Assembly: GCA_947455695.1 (NCBI GenBank)
Contig: CANGRN010000093.1
Span: 1-6,283, forward strand
From: Alphaproteobacteria bacterium
Lineage (GTDB): Bacteria; Pseudomonadota; Alphaproteobacteria; Micropepsales; Micropepsaceae
Direction: 5' to 3'
DNA: 6,283 bases
Both the position numbers and the translations under genes were made by a program. Below are positions 1 through 5,560 of this stretch, in pieces. Each line of letters opens with the position of its first letter. Within the stretch, counting starts at the first letter, position 1. Under the pieces are notes generated by a model. It was not told where the DNA came from, did no database searches, and saw only the letters and a program-made list of their open reading frames with translations.

Positions 1-80
1 ATCAGGGCGGCGATCAGGCCATACTCGATAGCGGTGGCGCCGGCGTCATTCTTCAGGAAGTTCGAAATCAAGTTTTTCAT
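1..80 (-). CDS. Flp/Fap-type (type IVb) pilin, N-terminal part
   Basis: This is the first 26 codons of a small pilin subunit; the 3' end lies beyond the left edge of the window. The visible protein starts MKNLISNFLKNDAGATAIEY and continues GLIAAL. This is the hallmark of Flp prepilins: a short basic leader, a Gly at residue 14 for prepilin-peptidase cleavage, Glu at +5 (residue 19) followed by Tyr, then the start of the hydrophobic helix. Family members are usually about 50-65 residues and are assembled by the Tad secretion machinery for surface attachment. A weak purine-rich stretch (GGGGC) lies about 6 bases before the ATG. The gene is 120 bases downstream of the Gfo/Idh gene on the same strand. 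Pilins are normally expressed strongly from their own promoter, so I infer it is not part of that operon. No Tad genes are visible here. Confidence 0.88.
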   Translation of the reverse strand, partial: MKNLISNFLKNDAGATAIEYGLIAAL

Positions 81-200
81 AATATGCCCCGGTGTGAAGT
101 TGATGCGAGGCTAGCGGACACAGTTTGCCCGCGCGTTTCCGCAATCCCTAAAAAACGGACATTCGATGGTTTGAGTACATTTTGAAGAGAATGGTTCCGG

Positions 201-1247
201 TCAGAAGATGCGGGGCGCGCATGGGCGGCCCTGGGCGGCCGATTGCGCCACCGCCAGGGTCGCCGCCAGGGTATTGGCGCCGTCGCGCACGCAGACCATT
301 GCGGGTTCATCCTGCCTTATCATGCGCTGGAAATGCTCCAGCTGCGCGATATAGGGATCGTGCCAGGGCACGGTAATGTCGGTGGCCACAATCGGGCGGT
401 CCCAGCCGATTTCGCCGGGAATTTTCGCGCCCCAGTGGCGCAGCACCGGCATCTCCAGGCTGCCCTGGGTGCCGACCAGGCGATAGGCGCTTTGCCCGGT
501 GAAGGCGAAATTGGGATTTTCCTGCGTGCCCTGTTCGATGGTCCAGGGGGAAAAACCGGCATCGGTGCAGATCAGGGTGCCCAGGCAGCCATTGGCGAAG
601 GCGAAGCTGGCGGCGGCGCTGTCTTCCACGGCAAAGCCGCGCCGGGCATTGCTGGTCATGCCGGTGATGGCGGCGATTTCGCCGCACAGGTGACGCAGCA
701 TGTCGATCTCGTGGATGGCGTTGATCAGCAGCGGCCCGCCGCCGGCCTGCGTGCGCCAGGCGGTGTCGAAATAAGGATCGGGCTTGCGCGTCGCCCACAC
801 CACCGAGGCGGCAACCAGTTCACCCAGCTCGCCGCCCGCGATGCGCCGCTTGGCGTCCTGGATGGCCGCCAGATAGCGGCGGTGATGACCCACCAGCGTC
901 TTCACGCCGCTGCCGTCCACGGCCCGGACCAGTTCGGCGGCTTCGTCCAATGTGGCCGTCACCGGCTTTTCGACCAGGAAATGAATGCCGCGTTCGCAGG
1001 CCAGCTTGCCCTGGCCGGCATGCAGGGCGTTGGGCGTGGCCAGGATGACCGCTTCGGGCCGCACGCGGTCCAGCATCTGGGTTGCATCGGTAAACCATGC
1101 GGCGGCGCCCAGGTCGAAAGCCCTGGGGTCCGCCACCGGATCGGCCACCGCCACCAGCTCGCCGGCATGGGGCGCGGCCAAAATGGTCTGGATGTGCCGC
1201 TTGCCGATCAGGCCGGCGCCCAGCACGGCAATGCGCAATGGTGTCAT
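201..1247 (-). CDS. Gfo/Idh/MocA family NAD(P)-dependent oxidoreductase
   Basis: A 348-residue protein, the usual length for this family of sugar, inositol and related dehydrogenases. The N-terminal Rossmann fold has the dinucleotide-binding motif GAGLIGKRH at residues 10-18. The EKP motif at 93-95 supplies the conserved Lys94 used in NAD(P)H-dependent oxidation of a hydroxyl group. The C-terminal substrate domain carries GGGPLLINAIHEID at 169-182; His179 is the usual catalytic His, and Asn176 sits where many relatives have Asp. No signal peptide is seen, so it acts in the cytoplasm. I chose the ATG at 1247 because it overlaps the stop of the upstream TIM-barrel gene as ATGA, which suggests translational coupling. 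An ATG four codons further upstream is possible but less likely. It is the last gene of the minus-strand unit. The substrate cannot be told from the sequence; a sugar or cyclitol is the best guess from its neighbours. Confidence 0.93.
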   Translation of the reverse strand: MTPLRIAVLGAGLIGKRHIQTILAAPHAGELVAVADPVADPRAFDLGAAAWFTDATQMLDRVRPEAVILATPNALHAGQGKLACERGIHFLVEKPVTATLDEAAELVRAVDGSGVKTLVGHHRRYLAAIQDAKRRIAGGELGELVAASVVWATRKPDPYFDTAWRTQAGGGPLLINAIHEIDMLRHLCGEIAAITGMTSNARRGFAVEDSAAASFAFANGCLGTLICTDAGFSPWTIEQGTQENPNFAFTGQSAYRLVGTQGSLEMPVLRHWGAKIPGEIGWDRPIVATDITVPWHDPYIAQLEHFQRMIRQDEPAMVCVRDGANTLAATLAVAQSAAQGRPCAPRIF

Positions 1248-2041
1248 GTTTCCCCGCAAACGGCCCGCGCCGCCGCCAGCAGCCGGCGCGCATGCGCGGC
1301 GGGATCATGGCCCGGCGGCAGCGGCACTTCCAGACTGGCGACGCAATCCTTTGGCATCGCCGCCAGCAGGTCTTCCAGCGCCAGCGCGCCTTCGCCGGGC
1401 GGCAGGCGGCTGGTGCGCGCTTCCGCGATCAGCGCCTCGCGGCCGACCGGCGCGGCAGCGGGCGCATCGCACAGCTGCACATAGTCCAGGACGGGCAGGG
1501 CGGCGCGGATGCCGGCCGCATCATCGCCCGCCCGCGCCCAGTGCAAGGCGTCCACCAGCACGCGCAGATGGGATTGCGACGCCGAGGCCACCACCGCCTG
1601 CGCGGCCTTCAGCGATTTGACGCCGGAGAACACCATATATTCCAGGTCCAATGTCAGGCCGAACGGGACGGCAATTTGCGCGAACTCGGCCAGCAGGGCA
1701 GATGCGCGCGCGTGATCCTGGGTGTCGCAAACCAGCTTCATGCGCCGCGCGCCCAGATGGGCGGCTGCCTCCATCAGGGGCAGACAGTGCTTCGGGTCGG
1801 TATCGTCTTTCAGCCGGATGATCTCCACGTCCCAGACGCGCAGCCCCACATCGCGCAGCAGCGGCGCCAGGTCGGTGGCAAGCCGCTGCAAGTCGCTGCG
1901 GCTGTAGACGGGATCGGTTGGGGTGGCGGGCGCAAGACGCAAATCCACCAGGTCGTAGCCCGCCGCGGCGGCGATGCGGATCAGGTCCGCAGGTGCGGTG
2001 TCGATCAGGCTGAGATGGGCGATGGAAAACGGACGGCTCAT
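1244..2041 (-). CDS. sugar phosphate isomerase/epimerase family TIM-barrel protein
   Basis: A 265-residue cytoplasmic protein of the xylose isomerase-like / AP-endonuclease-2 TIM-barrel superfamily, whose members isomerise or epimerise sugars and cyclitols using a divalent metal. Successive strands carry likely metal or substrate ligands: Glu134 in LDLEYM, Asp164 and His167 in VLVDALHW, Gln189 in YVQLCD, and Glu238 in SLEVP. A PPGEG loop lies at 214-218. Strand 1 begins near SIAHLSLID at residues 6-14. The ATG at 2041 is preferred because it overlaps the cupin stop codon as ATGA; an ATG eight codons upstream adds an unusually basic extension and lies inside the cupin gene. The stop in turn overlaps the start of the Gfo/Idh gene. 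This TIM-barrel plus Gfo/Idh pairing is common in sugar and inositol catabolic loci. The exact reaction is not assignable. Confidence 0.9.
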   Translation of the reverse strand: MSRPFSIAHLSLIDTAPADLIRIAAAAGYDLVDLRLAPATPTDPVYSRSDLQRLATDLAPLLRDVGLRVWDVEIIRLKDDTDPKHCLPLMEAAAHLGARRMKLVCDTQDHARASALLAEFAQIAVPFGLTLDLEYMVFSGVKSLKAAQAVVASASQSHLRVLVDALHWARAGDDAAGIRAALPVLDYVQLCDAPAAAPVGREALIAEARTSRLPPGEGALALEDLLAAMPKDCVASLEVPLPPGHDPAAHARRLLAAARAVCGET

Positions 2042-2409
2042 GTGCCGACGGATTTTTCGTACCATATCTCAAATTTTTTATTCGTGATGAACAGCACGGT
2101 GACGTCTTCGGTCTGGGTCGCGCCATGCTCCATCCGCATGCCTTGTGGAAACCAGACGAAATTACCCGGCGCGAAGTTGCCCTTGTGGGTGACCAGGGTG
2201 CCTTCCAGCACGAACATGCCATGGGCGCAGGGATGTGTGTGCCAGGCGTTCATGAAGCCGGCGGGGTATTTCACCATCCGCACCGTCACGCCGGTATCGG
2301 GATCTTCCAAGAAGGCCTTGGCGAACAGCGCCTTGCCCAGTTGGGGGACGAAGCGCTCCTCCCACGGCATGGCGGTGGAATCAAAAACCTGCAGTTCGTG
2401 ATCGGACAT
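2038..2409 (-). CDS. small single-domain cupin protein
   Basis: A 123-residue cytoplasmic protein with one cupin barrel. Motif 1 runs from Gly51 through His57-Thr-His59, then His63, to Gly70. It fits the pattern G(X)5HXH(X)3-[E](X)6G, except that His63 takes the place of the usual Glu. Motif 2 is at 82-95 (Gly82, Pro88, Gly90, His95). The predicted metal site would therefore be His57, His59, His63 and His95. Small cupins act as sugar isomerases, lyases, dioxygenases or sensors, so the reaction is not assignable. The start is well supported: AGGAG lies 6 bases before the ATG. The stop overlaps the start of the TIM-barrel gene as ATGA, which places this protein in the same pathway. It begins 31 bases after the 59-residue ORF on the same strand. 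Confidence 0.87.
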   Translation of the reverse strand: MSDHELQVFDSTAMPWEERFVPQLGKALFAKAFLEDPDTGVTVRMVKYPAGFMNAWHTHPCAHGMFVLEGTLVTHKGNFAPGNFVWFPQGMRMEHGATQTEDVTVLFITNKKFEIWYEKSVGT

Positions 2410-2440
2410 GGTGCGCTCCTGAGAAGGAAAATGCCGCCGG

Positions 2441-2620
2441 TCAGGCTTTCGCCCATTTCCCGGTCTTGATGTCGAACTTCACTTTTCCGGCTGTTCGCAT
2501 CCGCATCAAGAGGTCCTGTAGGGCGTCGGTGCTCTTGTTGCTGGGATCAACCCGCTGCTGCAATGCATAGAGCGCGTAGGGCTTGTCCAATGCGGCCAGG
2601 ACTTCCGCTTCGTTAGTCAT
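2441..2620 (-). CDS. hypothetical small protein (59 aa), possibly winged-helix-like
   Basis: A short open frame from ATG at 2620 to TGA at 2441, beginning MTNEAEVLAALDKPYALYAL and ending KTGKWAKA. I do not recognise a named family. The composition is protein-like rather than a shadow pattern: an amphipathic N-terminal helix, a second helix, a third helix (about residues 31-44, TDALQDLLMRMRTA), then a short beta stretch GKVKFDIKTGKW. This order of three helices and a hairpin resembles a minimal winged helix-turn-helix, so a small DNA-binding role is a weak inference. No strong Shine-Dalgarno sequence precedes the ATG. The gene starts 23 bases after the tRNA-Gly 3' end and stops 31 bases before the cupin, on the same strand and with no terminator in either gap, so it is probably cotranscribed with both. 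Confidence 0.62.
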   Translation of the reverse strand: MTNEAEVLAALDKPYALYALQQRVDPSNKSTDALQDLLMRMRTAGKVKFDIKTGKWAKA

Positions 2621-2643
2621 GATCTGCTGCTATCAAATGGCAC

Positions 2644-2717
2644 TGGAGCGGGTGATGGGAATCGAACCCACGTATGCAGCTTGGGAAGCTGCCGTTCTAC
2701 CATTGAACTACACCCGC
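2644..2717 (-). tRNA. tRNA-Gly (anticodon CCC), CCA encoded
   Basis: A complete 74-base cloverleaf on the minus strand. The acceptor arms GCGGGTG and CACCCGC pair over 7 bp. The D-arm is GTTC/GAAC with loop AATGGTA. The anticodon stem GCAGC/GCTGC encloses loop TTCCCAA, giving anticodon CCC, which reads GGG glycine codons. The T-arm is GTGGG/CCCAT with loop TTCGATT. The discriminator is T, followed by a genomically encoded CCA at 2644-2646. No base pair is broken except a G-T at the outer T-stem. It is followed after 23 bases by a small ORF on the same strand, with no terminator hairpin between them. Confidence 0.97.
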
Positions 2718-2729
2718 GTCCGGGCGGCG

Positions 2730-2735
2730 GTTATA
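2730..2735 (-). promoter_or_regulatory. candidate -10 box for tRNA-Gly and the minus-strand operon
   Basis: Read on the minus strand this is TATAAC, five of six matches to the sigma-70 -10 consensus, 12 bases before the first base of the mature tRNA. That is a typical distance for a short tRNA leader. The matching -35 region, around 2752-2758 (TTCCAA), is poor. If real, this promoter would also serve the downstream genes, because no terminator is seen after the tRNA. Confidence 0.35.
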
Positions 2736-2858
2736 TCTCGCTGCCGACAGTTTTGGAAAGCTCATCACCCCATCGGATAGCGGATTTGTCCTGCCTGATC
2801 CGTCTAGGGGATGCTTGTCGTCGGTCCATAACCGCCGTACCGTCATAAAAAATATCCT

Positions 2859-2864
2859 GGGAGG
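2859..2864 (+). promoter_or_regulatory. Shine-Dalgarno of the exported cupin-like protein gene
   Basis: GGGAGG lies five bases before the ATG at 2870. It fixes that start, which also gives a clean signal peptide. An overlapping frame beginning at 2815 lacks such a site. Confidence 0.8.
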
Positions 2865-2869
2865 CTTTC

Positions 2870-3844
2870 ATGAAATCACCGGTCTTGGCGGCATTGGCTT
2901 TTGCGCTGGTGGCCGCGCCTGCGCTGGCGCAGGACGCCTCCAAGACGCCGCCCGCCAACTGGTGGTCGCAGGCCGGCGGCGAAACTGGTCCCCAGCGCAC
3001 CGTGTGGGCGGCGCAGAAGGATCCCGAAACGCCCTATGGCAAGATCAACCGGCCGATCTGGCACATCGCCGACGTGCTGAAGATGCACAAGGGCCAGGCC
3101 CGCTGGGAACAGAAGGTGCTGCTGAACCGCGATTTCGACGGCCGCTATGTCCAGATGGCGCCGGGCGACAAGTCCAAGTGCATCTTCTACGCCGACGACC
3201 GTGCCTGGGGCTGGGTCTATAGCGGCCAGCTGAAAGTCACCATCGACGGACAGGAGCCCAAGGTGCTGCCCAAGGGCTGGGTGTTCAATGTCGCGCCGCG
3301 CCTGTCCTATTGCCTGGAAACGGTGGGCAATGAGCCGGTGGTGTTCTATCGCACCACGCCGGCCAACCAGGCGCCGTCCTATCCGGAAAGCGAAACGCCC
3401 ACGCCCATCAAGGGCTGGAAATATGTGAAGACCAAGATCACCTCCACCGGCGGCTATGACAGCTTCAACGTGCCGTTCTTCAATGTCGACGAATATGGCG
3501 CCTCCGACCGCAAGGGCGAGCGCTTCCTCTATGACGGCCACACCTCGTCCAACCTGAATATCGGCAACAACATCACGGCGCTGCCGCCTGACACCAGCTG
3601 GGGCCATTTCCACGAGAACATGCAGGAGGTCTGGCTGAACGTGTATGGCCAGGTCTGCGCCCTGATCTCGGGCGAGGGCGTGGTGCATGGCCAGTATGGC
3701 GACCTGCTGAACGCCAACGAGGAACGCTGGCACCGCGCCACCAGCTGCCCCAATACCGGCCGCAGCATCCGCATGGCGATCACCCCGCGCAGCAAGGAAG
3801 GCCAGGTCCACTATTTCCAGACGGACCAGCCGCCCGGAAACTGA
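2870..3844 (+). CDS. exported two-domain cupin-like protein
   Basis: A 324-residue protein with a Sec signal peptide at residues 1-20 (cleavage predicted after ALA, before QDAS), so it acts in the periplasm or outside the cell. The C-terminal half has a clear cupin site: Gly245, His246-Phe-His248, Glu253 and Gly260 match G-HXH(X)4E(X)6G, and His288 in ERWHRA supplies the fourth ligand. An earlier stretch (about residues 92-160: VQMAPGDK, then GWVYSGQLKVTIDG and LPKGWVFNVAP) looks like a second cupin barrel without the metal histidines, so the protein is probably a bicupin with one active site. Four cysteines (104, 148, 263, 293) could form disulfides. The start is set by GGGAGG five bases upstream. 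The enzymatic role is unknown. It points away from the tRNA-led operon and is followed by a hairpin. Confidence 0.82.
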   Translation: MKSPVLAALAFALVAAPALAQDASKTPPANWWSQAGGETGPQRTVWAAQKDPETPYGKINRPIWHIADVLKMHKGQARWEQKVLLNRDFDGRYVQMAPGDKSKCIFYADDRAWGWVYSGQLKVTIDGQEPKVLPKGWVFNVAPRLSYCLETVGNEPVVFYRTTPANQAPSYPESETPTPIKGWKYVKTKITSTGGYDSFNVPFFNVDEYGASDRKGERFLYDGHTSSNLNIGNNITALPPDTSWGHFHENMQEVWLNVYGQVCALISGEGVVHGQYGDLLNANEERWHRATSCPNTGRSIRMAITPRSKEGQVHYFQTDQPPGN

Positions 3845-3845
3845 G

Positions 3846-3880
3846 GCCAAAACGGGGGCCAAAACCGGGTCAAAACGGGG
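3846..3880 (+). repeat. three tandem copies of a 12-base degenerate repeat
   Basis: Just after the stop codon, GCCAAAACGGGG (3846-3857), GCCAAAACCGGG (3858-3869) and TCAAAACGGGG (3870-3880) follow each other directly. The second copy differs from the first at one base and the third is one base shorter. The AAAACGG core recurs in the hairpin that follows. The function is unknown; it may be a slippage product. Confidence 0.75.
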
Positions 3881-3929
3881 TTCGCCGCGTTTGGAAAAAC
3901 GGTCCAGTGGACCGTTTTGCGCGGCGAAC
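3880..3929 (+). terminator. nested hairpin, probable bidirectional terminator after the cupin-like gene
   Basis: The inner stem AAAACGGTCC (3896-3905) pairs perfectly with GGACCGTTTT (3909-3918) around an AGT loop. The A-tract before and T-tract after the GC core give intrinsic-terminator form on either strand. An outer perfect 10-bp stem, GTTCGCCGCG (3880-3889) with CGCGGCGAAC (3920-3929), encloses it with an asymmetric bulge. The T-tract is only four bases and is followed by G, so termination may be partial. Confidence 0.6.
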
Positions 3930-3937
3930 GCCGCCGG

Positions 3938-3966
3938 TTGCCACCCCCCGGTTCCGCCTATAAAAC
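3938..3966 (+). promoter_or_regulatory. candidate sigma-70 promoter of the GSDH-family gene
   Basis: TTGCCA at 3938-3943 matches the -35 consensus at five of six bases. With 17-base spacing the -10 would be TAAAAC (3961-3966); an overlapping TATAAA at 3959-3964 gives 15-base spacing. Transcription would start near 3972, leaving a leader of about 40 bases. It lies just after the upstream hairpin, as expected for an independent unit. Confidence 0.35.
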
Positions 3967-3999
3967 TACGCCCCATATTGGGCGCGCATTCGCGCGCAT

Positions 4000-4006
4000 A
4001 GGGGAG
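4000..4006 (+). promoter_or_regulatory. Shine-Dalgarno of the GSDH-family gene
   Basis: AGGGGAG ends eight bases before the ATG at 4015 and supports that start. A perfect 6-bp hairpin, GCGCGC (3982-3987) with GCGCGC (3992-3997), ends three bases before it and may affect ribosome access. Confidence 0.75.
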
Positions 4007-4014
4007 AACGACCA

Positions 4015-5250
4015 ATGAAATTCTCGAAATTCGCTGTGGCTCTGGCGCTGGCTTCGACGGCTGCCGCGGCCCAGCCCAACCTGGGCGAACAGAAGCCGGA
4101 AGCGTCTCTTCCCTTCAACATGGCGTCGGTCGCCACCTTCAATCTGCCCTGGCGCCTGGCCTTCCTGCCGGACGGCCGCATGCTGGTGACCGAAAAGGTC
4201 GGCCCCATCTGGCTGGTCACGCCGCAGGGCATGAAGCGCCCGGTGCTGAACTATCCGGCCGCGCTGTATGGCGGCCAGGGCGGTATGCTGGGCATCTATG
4301 TCTCGCCGCACTATGCGACCGACAACACCGTCTATCTGACCTATTCCGAGCCGGGCACCATCGGCGGCATCTCCGGCTCCAGCCTGGCGCTGGCCAAGGC
4401 CAAGCTGGTGATCGATGACGGCAAGCCGGGTTCGGTGAGCCTGAACGATCTCAAGGTGATCTGGCGTGACGGCGCGCGCGGCCGCGGCGGCCAGTTCGGC
4501 GCCGCTGTTGCCTTTGCGCCCGACGGCAATTCGCTGTTCCTGACCGTTGGTGACCGCCAGCGTTTCACCCCGGCCCAGGATCCCAACCAGCCGCTGGGCA
4601 AGATTCTGCACCTGACCTTGGACGGCAAGCCGTCGCCGGACAATCCGAACTTCGGCAAGACCGGCGCGCAGAGCGTGAACATCATCAATCCGCCGACCGA
4701 CACCGAAGCGGCCAAGACCGCGCCGACGGCCTATACCTACAAATTCCCCGGCAAGAACATGACGCCGTCGGAAGTGTGGACCACCGGTCATCGCACGCCT
4801 TATGGCATCGCCTTCGCGCCCGATGGCCGGCTGTGGGAAATGGAGCATGGTCCCAAGGGCGGCGATGCGCTGAACCTGATCGAAAAGGGCAAGAATTACG
4901 GCTGGCCGCTGGCGCGTTTCGCCCAGAACTATAACGGCGTGCCGATCCCCGGTTTCGAAACCCAGCCCACCATGACCAAGCCGGTGGTCTATTGGACGCC
5001 CGTCATCGCGCCCGGCAACCTGACCTTCTACAAGGGCACGCTTTTCCCCTGGCAGGGCAGCGCGCTGATCGGCGGCATGGCGACCACCTCGCTGAACCGC
5101 ATCGCCTTTGACGCCCAGGGCAATGCCAAGCCGGCCGAGCGCTGGAATGTCGGTCACCGCATCCGCGATGTGGAAGTGGCGCCCGACGGTTCGCTGTGGA
5201 TGCTGGAAGACGACACCAAGGGCGGCCTGTGGCACGTCACGCCGAAATAG
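4015..5250 (+). CDS. exported PQQ-dependent sugar dehydrogenase (GSDH) family beta-propeller
   Basis: A 411-residue protein with a Sec signal peptide (about residues 1-19, cleavage near AAA-QP), so it is periplasmic or secreted. Repeated propeller blades end in PDG turns: LPWRLAFLPDG (44-54), VAFAPDG (165-171), IAFAPDG (265-271), VEVAPDG (386-392). Family landmarks include GGQGGMLG (86-93), LTVGDR (176-181), GHRTPYG (258-264), MEHGPKGGD (276-284), KNYGWP (293-298) and GHRIRDV (380-386). Known family members oxidise aldoses or other sugars with PQQ, passing electrons to an acceptor. Several positions that bind PQQ or catalyse in Acinetobacter soluble glucose dehydrogenase differ by my eye alignment: Gln160 at catalytic His144, Thr261 at Asn229, and no clear Lys near 354-360. 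Arg260, Arg382, Arg384 and Gln88 are kept. Sugar oxidation by PQQ is therefore not certain. A strong terminator follows. Confidence 0.9.
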   Translation: MKFSKFAVALALASTAAAAQPNLGEQKPEASLPFNMASVATFNLPWRLAFLPDGRMLVTEKVGPIWLVTPQGMKRPVLNYPAALYGGQGGMLGIYVSPHYATDNTVYLTYSEPGTIGGISGSSLALAKAKLVIDDGKPGSVSLNDLKVIWRDGARGRGGQFGAAVAFAPDGNSLFLTVGDRQRFTPAQDPNQPLGKILHLTLDGKPSPDNPNFGKTGAQSVNIINPPTDTEAAKTAPTAYTYKFPGKNMTPSEVWTTGHRTPYGIAFAPDGRLWEMEHGPKGGDALNLIEKGKNYGWPLARFAQNYNGVPIPGFETQPTMTKPVVYWTPVIAPGNLTFYKGTLFPWQGSALIGGMATTSLNRIAFDAQGNAKPAERWNVGHRIRDVEVAPDGSLWMLEDDTKGGLWHVTPK

Positions 5251-5269
5251 CCCTGATCGCATAAACGCC

Positions 5270-5307
5270 AAACGCCGGGTCCGCAAAACGGGCCCGGCGT
5301 TTTTGTT
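5270..5307 (+). terminator. rho-independent terminator after the GSDH-family gene
   Basis: AAACGCCGGGTCC (5270-5282) pairs with GGGCCCGGCGTTT (5290-5302) over 13 positions, with one G-T pair, around a GCAAAAC loop. A T-rich tail (TTGTTT) follows. It begins 19 bases after the stop codon. Confidence 0.92.
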
Positions 5308-5560
5308 TCAGGGGGTGGGTCGGCTCGGATGGGGGCCGCTGGTTCCGTCCATGAAACCCCGAATGCCTTGCTGCGCTGCACAACGAAAAATTTGGGCGGC
5401 GTTCCGGGGAAAATTACGCATCCCCCGGCTCCGGCGAATGTCCGGCGCGGCCATGTTTTACTCCATGGCCAAATTCTGTTTATTTCCGGTGCTTAAGGGG
5501 AGGTTCAGCCGCGTGTCAGGCGCCGCTGGGCCAGCAACAAGCAACACAGAGTTTTGCCGT
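5308..5560 (+). other. intergenic region before the cytochrome/DUF1592 gene
   Basis: No gene is supported here on either strand, apart from a possible N-terminal extension of the next gene. A short direct repeat, TCCGGCG, occurs at 5430-5436 and 5441-5447. The stretch 5455-5496 is noticeably more AT-rich than its surroundings and is the likeliest promoter location. A weak pair, TTTTAC (5456-5461) and TTTATT (5479-5484), has 17-base spacing, but I would not call it firmly. Confidence 0.4.
5495..5503 (+). promoter_or_regulatory. strong Shine-Dalgarno for an alternative GTG start
   Basis: AAGGGGAGG is the best ribosome-binding sequence near the cytochrome gene. It lies nine bases before GTG at 5513, which is in frame with the ATG at 5561. 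The ATG itself has only a weak CAGAG (5547-5551) in front of it. Confidence 0.55.

Noticed and set aside
123..200. Terminator after the Gfo/Idh gene (T-run on the minus strand near 150)
   Set aside because: The six-base T-run has no GC-rich hairpin in front of it, so I cannot support a terminator.
243..1484. Plus-strand open frame of 413 codons
   Set aside because: It is antisense to the clear Gfo/Idh and TIM-barrel genes; its His/Gly/Gln/Ala-rich composition is typical of GC-rich shadows.
1097..2401. Plus-strand open frame of 434 codons
   Set aside because: Antisense to three genes with recognisable motifs and tight overlaps; rich in Arg, Gly and Gln with no domain.
2644..2717. tRNA-Gly as an integration site for a mobile element
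   Set aside because: No integrase, no repeated tRNA 3' end and no change in base composition is seen on either side.
2583..2780. Plus-strand open frame of 65 codons containing GIEPTYAAWEAA
   Set aside because: It is the antisense reading of the tRNA-Gly gene, a classic false gene, and it also crosses the 59-residue ORF.
2876..4015. Minus-strand open frame of 379 codons
   Set aside because: Antisense to the exported cupin-like gene and its terminator region; no ribosome-binding site or recognisable motif.
3958..5286. Minus-strand open frame of 442 codons
   Set aside because: Antisense to the GSDH-family gene, which has family motifs, a signal peptide and a terminator; the frame even runs into that terminator.
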